Positions 10,821 to 22,534 of a stretch of 64,000 nt of DNA are shown in pieces (the stretch's first letter is position 1; each line of letters begins with the position of its first letter). The notes beneath the pieces are model-generated. The model was not told the DNA's origin, searched no databases, and saw only the letters and a program-made list of their open reading frames with translations. The position numbers and the translations under genes are program-made. The DNA lies in assembly GCF_937616625.2 (NCBI RefSeq), contig NC_065572.1:39211653-39275652 (forward strand). The letters run 5' to 3'. This stretch comes from Mercurialis annua. Taxonomy: Eukaryota > Streptophyta > Magnoliopsida > Malpighiales > Euphorbiaceae.

Positions 10821-11705
10821 TCATGTAGGAGTTGTGAAAGATATCTCATCTTCCACCCGATTTGTCAAGGGTCCAAAATACGGTTTGCACCGGTGGCCAT
10901 TAACCTTGAAAGTTTCACCCTTAGAATTCTCCAATTCCACCGCACCGTGATTCGCCACATTCCGGATTTTGAATGGGCCACTCCAACGAGATTTCAATTT
11001 TCTCGGAAACAACCGCAAGCGTGAATTGTAAAGAAGTACAAACGAACCAACCTCTAAGACCTTTGGGGAGATGTGAGCATCATGCCATCGCTTCGTTTTC
11101 TCCTTATAGAGCTTAGCATTCTCATATGCCATAAATCAGAATTCATCTAACTCATTCAATTGAAGCAATCTCTTTTCCCCCGCCTTCTTAAAGTCAAAGT
11201 TCAACTTTTTAATAGCCCAATACGCTCTATGCTCAAGCTCTAGAGGAAGATGAAACGCCTTCCCATAAACAATACGGAATGGAGACATCCCAAGTGGAGT
11301 TTTGTAGGCCGTCCTATACGCCCACAATGCATCATCCAATTTCAAAGACCAATCTTTCCGGGATCCATTCACCGTCTTCTCGAGAATTCTTTTCAATTCA
11401 CGGTTCGAAACCTCAACTTGGCCACTCGTTTGGTGGTGATAAGGTGTGGCGACCCGGTAATGCACATTGTACTTCCTCATAAGAGCTTGAAATTGCCGAT
11501 TGCAAAAATGCGAACCACCGTCACTAATAACCACTCTAGGAGTTCCAAACTGATTCACTAGCCGCTTAAGAAAACTCAACACCACTTTAGCATCATTAGT
11601 GGGCAAAGCCTCCGCTTCTACCCATTTCAAAACATAATCCACACATACCAAAATGTATTGGTTTTTGAATGAAACCGGAAAAGGCCCCATGAAATCTATA
11701 CCCAT
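10821..11705 (-). pseudogene. pol: Athila-1 integrase core and C-terminus
   Basis: Integrase inserts the cDNA into the host genome. The frame 11136-11705 has the core with all three catalytic acids visible in context: D in GIDFMGPF, D in VISDGGSHF and E in [10 protein letters not shown]. It ends with [16 protein letters not shown] and [12 protein letters not shown] single TGA (11136-11138) interrupts it, and the same frame resumes at 11132 ([18 protein letters not shown]) with the C-terminal SH3-like part ([12 protein letters not shown]) to 10821. The TGA looks like a CGA-to-TGA change, which fits deamination of methylated DNA. The upstream junction with the zinc-finger part is frameshifted near 11700. 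Confidence 0.92.
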
Positions 11706-14122
11706 ACATCAAATATTTCCACTTCTTGAACCGAAGTCAAAGGCATCTCGTCTCTTTTTGAGATGTTGCCTACACGTTGGCACCGATCACAATGGTCAAC
11801 AAACTCTTTGGCATCACGAAATAAAGTTGGCCAAAAGAACCCGCTCTCAAGAACTCTAGCGGCGGTTCTAGCCGAACCATAATGTCCGGTCTCATGACAT
11901 GAACTCAAAATGGGCATCATTTCCCCCAAGGACACACATTGTCTCAACATTCCATCACCACATATTTTAAACAAGAAAGGTTCATCCCACAAGTACCTTT
12001 TAACATCGGATAAGAACTTCTTTCTTTTGTGGGATGTCAAGTCCGGAGGCATGACTCCCGATGAGAGGTAATTTGCAAAATCGGCATACCATGGTGTCTC
12101 CACTTCCCGAATCATCATCAGCGTTTTGTCTGGAAACCGCTCATTAATCTCCACACCAATAGGAATTGGTTCCGGATTATCGAATCTCGAAAGGTGATCC
12201 GCCACCACATTCTCCGTACCTTTCTTGTCTCGGATTTCTACATCGAACTCTTGCATGAGAAGAATCCACCGAATGAGCCTTGGCTTTGCATCTTGCTTAG
12301 TGAATATATACCGTAAAGCGGCATGATCGGTGTATATGATGCATTTCGACCCAAGCAAATATTGTCTAAACTTTTCGAGAGCAAAGACAACCGCCAACAT
12401 CTCCTTTTCGGTAGTGGTATAGTTGAGTTGTGCTCCCGCCATAGTTCTACTAGCGTAGTAGATCACATGCACCCGCTTGTCCTTTCTTTGCCCCAACACG
12501 CAACCCAATGCTTGGTCACTAGCATCACACATTAGCTCAAAAGGCAAACTCCAATCCGGAGATGAGATAATGGGAGCGGTCACAAGTGCCAACTTTAGCT
12601 TCTCAAAAGCATCTTGACAATTCCTTGTGAAGTCAAACGACGCATCTTTTACTAGCAAACTTGTCAAAGGTCGAGCAATCGACGAAAAATCCTTAATGAA
12701 TCGCCGGTAAAAACCCGCGTGGCCCAAAAATGCCCGAACTCCTTTGACCGTAGTCGGAGCGACTAATTTTTCAATAACCGCCGTTTTTGCCCTATCCACT
12801 TCAATTCCCGCCTCCGATATCCTATGCCCGAGTACAATGCCTTCATCCACCATGAAGTGGCACTTTTCCCAATTTAGCACTAAATTTGTCTCCACACATC
12901 GTGCTAAAACCCGCCTTAGATTCGCTAAACAACCATCGAACGAATCGCCAAACACGGAGAAGTCATCCATGAACACCTCCATAATATCTTCAATCATATC
13001 GTTGAAGATTGAGGTCATACATCTTTGAAATGTGGCGGGTGCGTTGCATAGTCCGAAGGGAATTCGCCGGTATGCAAAGGTACCGTAGGGGCATGTGAAG
13101 GTCGTCTTCTCTTGATCTTCCGGGAGGATTAATATTTGATTGTACCCGGAATACCCATCGAGGAAACAATAAAACTTGTGTCCCGCTACCCTTTCTAACA
13201 TTTGATCGATAAATGGTAGCGGAAAATTATCTTTTCGGGTTACCTCATTGAGCTTCCGATAATCGATGCATACTCGCCAACCGGTTACCGTCCTTGTGGA
13301 GATTTGCTCTCCTTTTTCACTCTCCACCATTGTCATACCGCCCTTTTTAGGAACACATTGAATGGGACTAACCCACTCACTATCCGAAATCGGATAGATT
13401 ATTCTGGCGTCGAGGAGCTTGACGATCTCTTTGTGCACTACCTCCTTCATATTCGGATTTAATCTTCGTTGCCTTTGAGCCGACTTCTTTGACTCGTCTT
13501 CGAGATTGATCTTATGCATCACAATTTGAGGACTTATTCCTCGAATGTCGGAGATTTGCCAACCCATTGCTAACATGTGCTCTTTCACTACTTGCACAAC
13601 CTTCCTTTCTTGATCCTTAGAGAGCTTGTTTGAGATGATTATCGGCAAGGTCTCATTCTCCCCAATAAAAGTATACCGGAGGTGCGGCGGAAGCGACTTC
13701 ATTTCAACCTTCGGGGGCAACTCCGAAGATGGTGGAGTCACACCATTGCTCTTGTTTAAACTTTCCGGCTTCGGTTCATCCTCTCTAGTATATTCATCAT
13801 CCCCCGACTCGGAATGAAACAAAACTTGAGATATTTGTTGAGGATAAATTTCTACCCTCTTTGCTTCGTTCAACAATTGCACATTCTCTCGGAGTTGCTC
13901 TTCCACAATCTCATCAATCACATCAATTCTCATGCAATCCTCCTCCTCGATGGCATTCCGCATCACTCTCTTCATATCAAACTCCACACTTTCCTCATCA
14001 ATCCTCAAGGTGAGCTTGCCAGCATGAACATCAATGAGAGCACGCCCGGTGTTCATAAAAGGGCGACCAAGAATCATAGGACATTCTTTATCTACCGCAT
14101 AGTCTAAGATCACAAAATCCAC
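11696..14122 (-). pseudogene. pol: Athila-1 pol: protease end, RT, RNase H, integrase zinc finger
   Basis: The frame is open for 808 codons. The N-terminus is the tail of the protease (PMILGRPFMNTGRALID). RT follows with WRVCIDYRKLNEVTRKD, FYCFLDGYSGYNQI, FGLCNAPATFQRCM and the catalytic box FMDD. RNase H shows LMCDASDQALGCVLG and the E in NYTTTEKEMLAVV, then IYTDHAALRYI. The integrase H2C2 finger is HETGHYGS...HCDRCQRVGN. The frame ends prematurely at 11696 because one base, probably a G in a G-run, is missing. The integrase core continues in the next frame. Every catalytic motif I can check is intact, consistent with recent loss of function. Confidence 0.95.
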
Positions 14123-15909
14123 CGGAAAGATGAATTTATCACTTTAACGAGTACGTCTTCCACTATCCCATACGGCTTTTTGAGAGAGTGATCGGCAAGT
14201 TGCAATACCATCGAGGTGTGCTTTACCGGTTGATCACCAAACAAAGACCTATAAAGAAACAATGGCATCAAATTAATACTCGCTCCAAGATCACATAAGC
14301 AATTTATAGCATTCATATTTCCTATGGTGCAAGGTATAGAAAAACTCCCTGGATCTTTAAGCTTTATCGGAGTGTTGCTTTGGATTATGGAACTACAATG
14401 CTCGGTGAGCGGTATTGTCCCACCTTGCTCCCAACTACGCTTGTTCATAATTATGTCTTTCAAGAATTTTGCATATTGGGGCATCTCCCGAAGTGCATCC
14501 GCCAAGCTTAGATTGATTTGCAATTTCTTGAAAATCTCAAGGAACTTGTGAAATTTTTCGTTCCCTTGAGCTTTCCTTAACCGGCTTGGGAATGGAACCG
14601 GTGGTACAAACGGTGGCGGCGGTGGTGGCCTCACATAGGGCTCTTCAACCTCGATAACCACTTCCTCACATTCCGTTGGTAGTTCTTGGCTTGAGCTTGC
14701 TAAATCAACAATCACTTGAGGCTCATCCTCCTCAACAACAAGCTTCTTCCCATTGGCTTTCTCAAGGTTTCTCCCGCTTTGGAGCTCTACCGCCTTAACT
14801 TGCTCTCTAGGGTTGTTTTCCGTAGTGGATGGCAACCCTCCTTGAGGTCTTCCTTGAAGTGAAATCGCCATTTGAGAAATTTGAGTTTCCAAATGATGGA
14901 TAGTAGAAGCTTGATTCTTCTCCCTTTGCTCCATTTTCTCTAACTTCGCTAGTACCTTGGAAAGCACATTTCCCTCATCCGTATTCTTTTGTGGTTGGAA
15001 TCCCGGAGGGTGTTGAGGTCTACCACCATAGTTGTTTCCTTGCCCTTGATGGTTATGATAAGGGCCTTGATAAGGACCTTGTTGTTGGGGCCTATTTCCT
15101 CCTTGGAAACTAGGACCCGCTTGTTGATTTTCTTGCACATTGCCTTGGCCCTCTTGATTCCTCCATCCGAAGTTAGGATGGTTTCTCCACCCCGGATTAT
15201 AGGTATTCGAGTAAGGATCATTCCCTTGGCGTTGACCTCCCACATAATTCACTTGTTCGCTCCAAGTTTGACCCGTGGCATAGCACTCATTACTTCCATG
15301 ATTGAAATCTCCACAATGCTCACAACCTACTTGGACATACGCAACCGGAGCATTCCGTGGAGCCACTTGCTTCTTCAAGGCATCAACTTGACTTTGCAAA
15401 GAGGCATTCATAGCTTTCATTGCTTCAAACTCCTTGGATTGATCAAGCGTCATTAATGCCTTTTGAGCCGGTGGTCTTCTCCTTTCCGAGGACCAAGTGC
15501 TACTCACCATAGCTAATTTTTCAATCAACTCATTAGCCTCATCAAGCGTCTTTTGCATCAAAGAACCTCCCGCGGCCGAATCAATGGTAGATCTTGTGAT
15601 CTCACCCAAACCATTATAGTTTATTTGAAGCACATGCTCCCTAACAAGTCGATGATGAGGTACGTGCCTTTGGAGATCCTTGAACCTCTCCCAAGTTTCA
15701 TAGAGAGATTCCCCCTCATATTGGTAATAATCAATGATGTCCTTTGTCAACTTTGCGGTTCTCCCCATCGGAAAGTACTTGTGAAGGAAAGCTTGAGCAA
15801 GATCCCGCCAATTGTGGATTGATGCATTAGGTAGTGATCGAAGCCACAAGCTAGCCTTATCTCTTAGTGAACGGAAACATCCGAAGCTTGATTTGATCGG
15901 AGGTGACAT
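14110..15909 (-). pseudogene. gag: Athila-1 gag C-terminal part and protease active site
   Basis: A 599-codon frame carries the gag capsid region (SLWLRSLPNASIHNWRDL, YFPMGRTAKLTKDI, ETWERFKDLQRHVPHH). It also has a CCHC knuckle (CEHCGDFNHGSNEC), a long G/Q/N-rich stretch, a proline run before FPSRLRKAQGNEKFHKFLEI, and the protease active site CDLGASINLMP. The protease then runs out of frame near 14145, where one base is missing, and resumes in the pol frame starting at 14122. The upstream end overlaps the N-terminal gag frame by about 50 bases, marking another single-base shift. Confidence 0.93.
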
Positions 15910-16372
15910 TATGGAGCTTGAATGTGTCCAACACTCCCAAGAACTTGGCTATGTGTTCATTCGGATCCTCACTTGGTAACCCAAAGAATTGGCACCGATT
16001 CTCTAGGAGTTGAATCGTGCTAGGCTTGATCTCAAAAGTAGCCGCGGTGACCGGTCTTGCAAAGCACCCATAGGTAGCATTATCCACATCCGGGAGGAAG
16101 AAATCCCCCAAAGTTTGTCTTTGTGCTTGATGGCCTTGAACTTGAGGGTGATTGTCCCCTTGTTGCTCTTGTCGATTTCTCTCATCGAGTGGAGGAGGCG
16201 GATGTTGCCTCACTCCATCGTCTTGAGGGTGATAATGCTCCTCCTCATAGTTATCATCCCCATGTTCCATGATAACGGGTATACGATTCTCCCTTCTCAC
16301 ACTTCTTTCAAATCTCCTGAGGTTGTCTTGAAACGGTTCTAGCGGAAGATTGGCCCTTCGTGTATTGTGCAT
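15857..16372 (-). pseudogene. gag: Athila-1 gag N-terminal part
   Basis: ATG at 16372 opens 171 codons (MHNTRRANLPLEPF...). The region is acidic and then P/Q/H-rich, followed by TAATFEIKPSTIQLLEN and FFGLPSEDPNEHIAKFL, which is typical of the Athila gag start. It loses frame just after SDQIKLRMF, where the capsid continues in the frame of 14110-15909. The start lies about 150 bp inside the PBS, as expected for gag. Confidence 0.92.
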
Positions 16373-16523
16373 ACACTATAGTCGATCTCCTACACAAACA
16401 ACAACAAACACACCACGCGTAAATCCGGAAAGAAGCAAAAACAACAAAAGTGATAAAAACAGAAAATAGAGCTAACTCGACCGAACAATAACTAATTTCA
16501 ATCAATCAATAAACACTCGTCAC

Positions 16524-16543
16524 TCCCCGGCAACGGGGCCAAA
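16524..16543 (-). other. Primer-binding site of Athila-1
   Basis: In element orientation the sequence just inside the 5' LTR reads GGCCCCGTTGCCGGGGA. This matches the Athila/Tat-type PBS of the GGCGCCGTTGCCGGGGA form with one changed base. The position, directly next to the LTR end at 16548, fits. Confidence 0.8.
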
Positions 16544-16547
16544 AACT

Positions 16548-18128
16548 TGTTGAGTAAAAACCCAACTCATAATACTCGGTAAATACGAGATCGTACCCAC
16601 AAGGAGTGAATTAGGAGCAATTGATGAGAATGAATTTTAGTTATGATTCAATTCGTTTAGCGAAGCACAAATAGTTGAAGTTTCAAGTATCCGATTACTA
16701 CTTTAGAAATAAACTAAACGTGAACTTGCAATTAAGAAGTAAGGAGAATTAAATAACAAGAATCTAATTCAATAAAAGGGGAAAGTCAAGGAGTTAGTAA
16801 TCCAACCTAGGTTATGCAATCATGATTGGTCAAAGTGTAAGCTATTAAGGACCGAGCGAGGCCTAAAACGTCATTCCCGCTCTCTCGAGCCTCAAGGAAC
16901 GCCAAAATCGCTATCTAATCAATAAATCATACCAAGCTCACTCTCGTGTTACAAGGCAAACTAAACCATTATCAAACGATTAATCAATCCGCTCCAAGGT
17001 CACCTAGGTTCAAGCCCACTCTCGTGGTGCTCTCAATTCTAGGTTTTCTAACCTAAAAGTCGATCTAATCAACCACCTCTCGGTGTATCAATCAAACTAT
17101 AATCATTAATTAAGGTAGTTAATACTAATCAAGCAATGAGTAATAGGGAAGAAACATAAGCATACAACACTAAGAACCAACCAATCAATCAAACCCCTAA
17201 GTTATCATACAAACCCCCTAACAAGGGAGTTTTAGCTACTCATATTTAGATTAACACAAACAATTAGGGAATAAGAAAAGTAGAACATTAAAGTAAGAAG
17301 AATTACCTTGATTAAATAAGTAGAACAAACAATCATAAAGATAATGAAGATTCACAATAAGTAGCTTGTAATAACAATGAAGATCTTGTTCTCATAAAGC
17401 AAATAAAACTTGCATTAAGCTCCAACAATGGAGGAAATATAAAAATCTGGAAATTCTATTGAAGAAGAAAAGGACTAAACTTAGGGATTTCTAAAATTGG
17501 GAGAGGACTTAAAAGTACAATCATAGAATACAGTCTAGGGAAATCCTCTATACCTAAAATAGAGATAAGACTCCTTATATAGTACTTACAAAAGAAGGAA
17601 AAAGACAAACATTCATTTACACATGTGTTGGGCCCAAAATAGCAAATTAATAAAGCCTTGTTGCATCTTGAAATAAGATTTCCCCATTCCGGCAAGCCCA
17701 AGCTCGAATAGAGCTCCTTGGGCTAAATGAGGAGCCCGATTCGAGCTGCCATTTTCTGCTCCGGATCGCGATCGTAAAACCTTCGTAACTCGGTGTAAAA
17801 ATGTCTGATTGAGTCGATTCTTGAACCGTTGGAAAGCTTAGGACGTATACTTTAACTTTCATGAAGATCACGAGTTCATTTAAGGCCTATAGCTAGTCCA
17901 AATTGGTCAATTACTGCCCAGGGGTCAGCTTTTCAGATTTGCAAATGAGCTTCCGCATCGCTTTTGTCGTCTTTTCCAACTTTTGCACCAAAATGCTTCC
18001 GCAATGCTCCTAAGTACCTGAAATACTAAAACACGTAATAAGGTATACGAAATACCATAAAACCGTGATAAAACGTTAATAAAGCATGCGGAAATGACAC
18101 TAAAGATAGGAGTAAAAGACTCCTATCA
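16548..18128 (-). repeat. 5' LTR of Athila-1 (right copy)
   Basis: This is a 1581-bp LTR. In element orientation it begins TGATAGGAG and ends CTCAACA. It lacks the 789-bp insert of the left copy. The terminal dinucleotides are TG/CA, and TSD ggatt follows at 18129-18133. Confidence 0.95.
17573..17581 (-). promoter_or_regulatory. TATA box of Athila-1 5' LTR
   Basis: On the minus strand the sequence is TATATAAGG, preceded by GTAC, about 550 bp from the LTR start. The same box is in the other LTR. No other strong TATA candidate was noticed in this LTR. Confidence 0.6.
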
Positions 18129-18372
18129 GGATTCAATCGGACGCATACTCGTGTGGACGAGCTTTAGGTCGCCGTACTATCGGGACTACAAGAATCGTTG
18201 GAGAATCGAAATAGGTATTCTTCGTACGGTTTCTAGATGCGTGCTTTAATTACTAGATGATACGACGATCCATTTGTTATTGATATGATCAATTTCTAGA
18301 TCCGAATTGTTGGAATTCCAATTTTGAATTGAAATATACGATTCGGACCCTCACGTCCCGCTGCACCAACAG

Positions 18373-18384
18373 TGGTATCAGAGC
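18373..18384 (+). other. Primer-binding site of Copia-1
   Basis: TGGTATCAGAGC lies one base after the LTR end CACCAACA. It is the initiator tRNA-Met type. Confidence 0.9.
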
Positions 18385-19711
18385 AAAGGATAATGTGCAT
18401 GGAGATGCAACACATGGAGATGTGTCGATTATCCGATTCTAGGGAACTCTCACTCATGATCGTGTGACGAAGTGAGGCTCTCCACCCTAGAGCGTATGTG
18501 ATGCGTGCTTTGGTAGGTACATATGGATGTCACCCTATGAGATAGGATCGAGTCCATAGTGGTCCACAACCTCACTATTGGCTGGGAACCAACAGTGGTA
18601 TCGGAGCCACCGTATCAGCAAGTATTAAAGCTTTACGATTGAATGAATGTATTAATAATCATGGACTTAGGAATTATTAATTGGCATGTAATTTATAATT
18701 CCGAGGGCTTAGGTCTTGTTTGCAAAAACGAGCAAACGGGATTGTGACATTAATTACATTTGATTAAATTCTGTCTAGGAGATTGGTACTTAAGTGGTTC
18801 GCTCGTGACCCTCAAATCTATCCTGGGAATTTTTCTAATGTGATTATTTAACACAATGCATGACTCGCTTGTGCATTATATTGTCATCAACAAAACATGT
18901 GGAACAAGTAATAGTTTGCTCATTCTTTTGTGGCTAAGGAATGAGACCTGGGAAGTCCATGATCATACATGTGTGATTGCATGATTCATTTTAGCTTTAA
19001 TATGTATGAGATGCATGCTAACATGTGTTGTGTGTTTAGTGAGATCGGAATAACTGAAAACCCTAAGAAATCTTCCTAAAAGTTAAAAGATTAAGTTTAT
19101 ATTGATTAATCATTAAATTGATTTATCAATGGCTCTCCATTGGAGCAATAAACTAACATGCTGTGAGTTATCATCTTGTCGGCTATGGATACATAGGGGT
19201 GAGATAATATCGTCAAGAGGCTGTTGTTGAATTTATTGCTAAACATGAGATGTTACGGGTGTATCGATATAATACACGGCAATAACGGCAATTAGGTGTA
19301 CCTGAGTCGTGTATTATTCAAATTGATACATCTTAGTTGATGCAATGGGTTAAACTTAACTAATGCTGAAACCCAATAACGACAATGGGTATCTGAGGGT
19401 GAATATATTAGGAGCTGGAAATGATTGAACCTCATATGAGATATGATGAACAAATGTTGTTCACTTTTAGTACATTGTGATCCCAATAACGGCAATTAGG
19501 CGTACCTGAGGGAAAGAACAATGACTATAAGAATTCAATCACCCGCTTGAAATCTTTTCCAACAAAGATTTACGTTTCCTATTTTAGAAGTGTAGGATTC
19601 GAAAAAGATAGTGGGAGGCCATTTTGATAAAGACCAAATCATCATGGTTTAAATATACCAGACAATAATACTAATTAGAGACCTTTGCTATCTATAGGTT
19701 GATAAGATAAG
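18385..19711 (+). other. Copia-1 leader with PBS-like duplicate and repeated motif
   Basis: There is no gene. At 18588-18606 the LTR-end plus PBS context recurs as ACCAACAGTGGTATCGGAGC, a partial duplicate of the true PBS junction. Further on, a motif CAATAACGGCAATTAGG(T/C)GTACCTGAG or its close variants appears near 19280, 19373 and 19480. These suggest duplications within the leader. Confidence 0.7.
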
Positions 19712-20398
19712 ATGAAATCGAATCCGTTAAGTAGCATTCTCGACAATAATCGCTTAGTGGGTCCTAACTTTGTTGATTGGTTAAGAAATCTCAAAATAGT
19801 TCTTGCAAGTGAACACATAGCATATGTTCTTGAGACAAATAAGCCAAGTGCCATATGTTGGCATCTATGAATAACGAGTTGCAAAAGCAACATGAGAAAT
19901 ATCCAGGAGCTCGCGAAATATTGTTTCACTTACAAGAGTTGTATCGGGCGAAGCATTCCGAGGGAAAGGGTGTTGGAGAACATGTGAACATGATGATTTG
20001 ATGTATCGAACGGCTAGAGGGTCTAGACTTCATCATGGACTTCAATCTCCAAACGGATATGATCCTTCAATCCCTTCCGGAATCGTATGGTAGTTTCATC
20101 ACGAATTACTATATGAATCGGATAGAATGTACACTTGCTGAGTTATCAAATATGTTCATAACTGCTGATAAGAATAATGTTAAGGGAAAGGAAGTTTCTC
20201 TTGTGGTTGCTTCTTCTAGTAAGACTAAGAAGAAGAAAACTAAGAAGAATGTTTTGAAGGCCCAAAAGGCCATTGCAAAAAAGAAGGGCACCTCGGAGAA
20301 CAAAGGAAAGTGTTTCTTTTGTGAAGGCGAGGGACATTGGAAACGAAATTGCCCCATGTATTTGAAATCCAAGGGCAAGAACAAGAAGAATGAAAATC
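19712..20398 (+). pseudogene. gag: Copia-1 gag
   Basis: ATG at 19712 opens a typical copia gag start (SILDNNRLVGPNFVDWLRNL). A stop near 19868 follows, and the reading continues one frame over (MNNELQKQHEKYPGAREIL). It then enters the frame beginning at 20035 (MDFNLQTDMILQSLPESYGSF), with a lysine-rich stretch and the CCHC knuckle CFFCEGEGHWKRNC at about 20311-20352. Two frame losses make the N-terminus non-functional. The knuckle is intact. Confidence 0.88.
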
Positions 20399-20970
20399 CC
20401 GGTATGGGTGTGTTAATTTCTTATTATTTCAATTCCAATAATGATAGCTCGTCCAAAGCTTGGGTATTAGATACCGGAGCTAGTTCTCACATTTGTTCAT
20501 CCTTACAGGATCTAGCAAATAAGAGAAAGTTGGACAAGGACGAAGTGATCTTGAAGCTTGGAAATAACGCAAGCGTTGCGGCTAAAGCTATAGGATCATC
20601 TTCTATTTTGTTGTATAAACATGTTTTGTATTTGAACAATGTTTTGTACTTACCAAACGCTTATAGAAATATCATGTCTATTTCTTGTATGACAAGATTA
20701 GGATATGATTTCCTATTTACAAAGGATGTTTGTAAAATTATCTATAATAATGAAATCGTTGGTTATGGTTATGTACAAAATGGTCTTTCTTGCATAAATG
20801 AAGTTGTTCGCAATACAAATAATGTTTTAAAAATTAATACCGTTAGTGATCAAACCTCGAAACAACTTTGGCACTTACGATTAGGACATATTGCGGAAGA
20901 TCGACTTAACAAGTTGGATAAGATGGGAATCTTGAGTAATCTTGATTCCGCATCAATTTCAACTTGTTAG
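20399..20970 (+). pseudogene. pol: Copia-1 protease and integrase zinc-finger region
   Basis: This is the same frame as the gag knuckle. The protease active site is WVLDTGASSHIC (DTGA intact). Downstream is the pre-integrase zinc region LWHLRLGHIAEDRLNKLDKMGIL. The frame ends at a TAG (20968-20970). What follows resumes at CGPF, so the second half of the zinc finger and the first catalytic Asp of integrase (normally a few residues before CGPF) are deleted. Confidence 0.88.
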
Positions 20971-21793
20971 TCATGTGGTCCATTTAAAGAAATGGCACGA
21001 GGTGGTTATTTATACTTCATTACCTTCACCGATGATTTATCACGGTATGGGTATGTTGTTCTTATGAAGAACAAGAGTGAAGCTTTTGAAAAATTTAAAG
21101 ACTTCAAAAATGAAGTAGAAAACCAAATTGGAAAAAGTATTAAAATTCTTCGATCTGATCGAGGAGGTGAATACTTGAGTACGGGATTTGGTACATTCTT
21201 AAAAGAATGCGGTATTATTTCCCAACTGACTCCTCCAGGAACACCACAGTTGAATGGTGTATCGGAACGGAGGAATCGTACATTGTTAGACATGGTACGA
21301 TCAATGATGAGCTATACTGATTTACCCATTTCATTATGGGGTCATGCAATTCTTAGTGCAAATTATATTCTAAATCGAGTACCAACTAAATCCGCTCCGA
21401 GAATACCTTATGCGATATGGTATGGTAAGGAACCAAGTCTTAAGCATATTAAGATTTGGGGATGTTCGGCATATATCAAAAAATTGATAATCGACAAGTT
21501 GGAATCAAGATCAATCATGGGAAGATTCGTTGGTTATCCTAAAGACAGTTAAGGATATTATTTCTATATTCCATCCGAACAAACAATTGTTGTTAGTCGG
21601 GATGCAGTCTTTCTTGAAAAACAATTTATTCAAGAAGGGGGCAAAGGAAGAAATATAGAATTAGATGAGGAGTCGTCTAAAGACCAACAAAATGATACAA
21701 TGGAGATTGATCAAACCCATAGTGAACCAAAATTAGTAAAATCTACAGAAACACCTCGAAGATCAAGTAGAGTATCTCATCAACCAGAAAGAT
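20971..21793 (+). pseudogene. pol: Copia-1 integrase core
   Basis: The rve core is visible: YFITFTDDLSRYGYV, the second catalytic D in ILRSDRGGEYLS, and the catalytic E in LNGVSERRNRTLLDMV, then WGHAILSANYILNRVPTKS. The first catalytic D is lost in the upstream deletion. TAA at 21550 interrupts GRFVGYPKDS. The same frame continues through the variable linker with SSRVSHQPERYGF before a shift into the RT frame at about 21793. Confidence 0.88.
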
Positions 21794-22534
21794 ATGGTTT
21801 TTCTTCATGATATACAAAAGTTGTTTATTCATGGAGAAAATGATCAAATTGTTGATCACTCTACTTATGAGGAAGCTATATGTGATATAGATTCTTCAAG
21901 ATGGCTTGAAGCTATGAAATCCAAAATGGATTCCATGTACAGTAACCAAGTTTGGGAGCTAGTCGATCCACCCGATGGTATTATACCAATAGGGAACAAA
22001 TGGATCTTCAAGCGTAAAATTGGTGCTGATGGAAAAATTGAGACTTCTAAAGCTAGGCTTGTTGCGAAAGGGTTTCGCCAAAGGCAAGGAGTCGATTATG
22101 AAGAGACTTTCTCGCATGTAGCCATGCTTAAGTCCATCCGGATTCTTCTTGCCATAGCTGCATATTTAGATTATGAGGTTTGGCAAATGGATGTCAAGAC
22201 CGCATTCCTTAATGGATATATTGAGGAGGAAATCTATATGGAACAACCTAAGGGTTTTGAATCCGAAGAAGGTTCTAAGGTGTGTAAGCTTAAACGATCC
22301 ATATATGGATTGAAGCAAGCTTCGAGAAGTTGGAATCGTTGTTTTGATGAAGCCATAAAGAGTTACGAGTTTATCAAAAACGAAGATGAACCATGTGTTT
22401 ATAAGAAGGTTAGTGGGAGCGCAATAACGTTCCTAGTCTTGTACGTAGATGATATTTTACTAATAGGAAATGATGTCGGTATGTTGACCTGTAAAGCTTT
22501 GGTTATCGAAAACTTTCTCCATGAAAGACCTTAG
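21794..22534 (+). pseudogene. pol: Copia-1 reverse transcriptase
   Basis: 246 codons contain the copia RT core: WVLV-type start WELVDPPDGIIPIGNKWIFK, ARLVAKGFRQRQGVDYEETF, VWQMDVKTAFLNGYIEEEIYMEQP, SIYGLKQASRSWN and the catalytic YVDDILLIGND. The frame ends at a shift near 22525, where RNase H follows in another frame. The catalytic box is intact. Confidence 0.93.

Larger units (their letters stand above)
4834..18128 (-). mobile_element. Athila-1: Athila-type Ty3/gypsy retrotransposon (minus strand)
   Basis: The left LTR (4834-7204, the element's 3' LTR) and right LTR (16548-18128, its 5' LTR) flank a minus-strand gag-pol, an extra ORF in the env position and a PBS of Athila/Tat type. In element orientation the LTRs run TGATAGGAG to CTCAACA. 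The TSD is exact: ggatt at 4829-4833 and 18129-18133. Outside a 789-bp insert, the two LTRs differ at only scattered positions by eye, so the insertion is fairly recent. Three one-base frameshifts and one in-frame stop break the gag-pol reading. Confidence 0.95.
3173..18371 (+). repeat. 5' LTR of Copia-1, interrupted by Athila-1
   Basis: The LTR consists of 3173-4833 and 18134-18371, about 1.9 kb in total, separated by Athila-1 and its duplicated ggatt. It ends CACCAACA directly before the PBS. The whole sequence is recognisable in inverted orientation in the Copia-2 LTR (26110-28078), which confirms both ends. Tandem repeats (4371-4675) and a TATA box lie in the left part. The Athila insertion falls downstream of the TATA box, between the promoter and the Copia-1 body. 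Confidence 0.92.
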
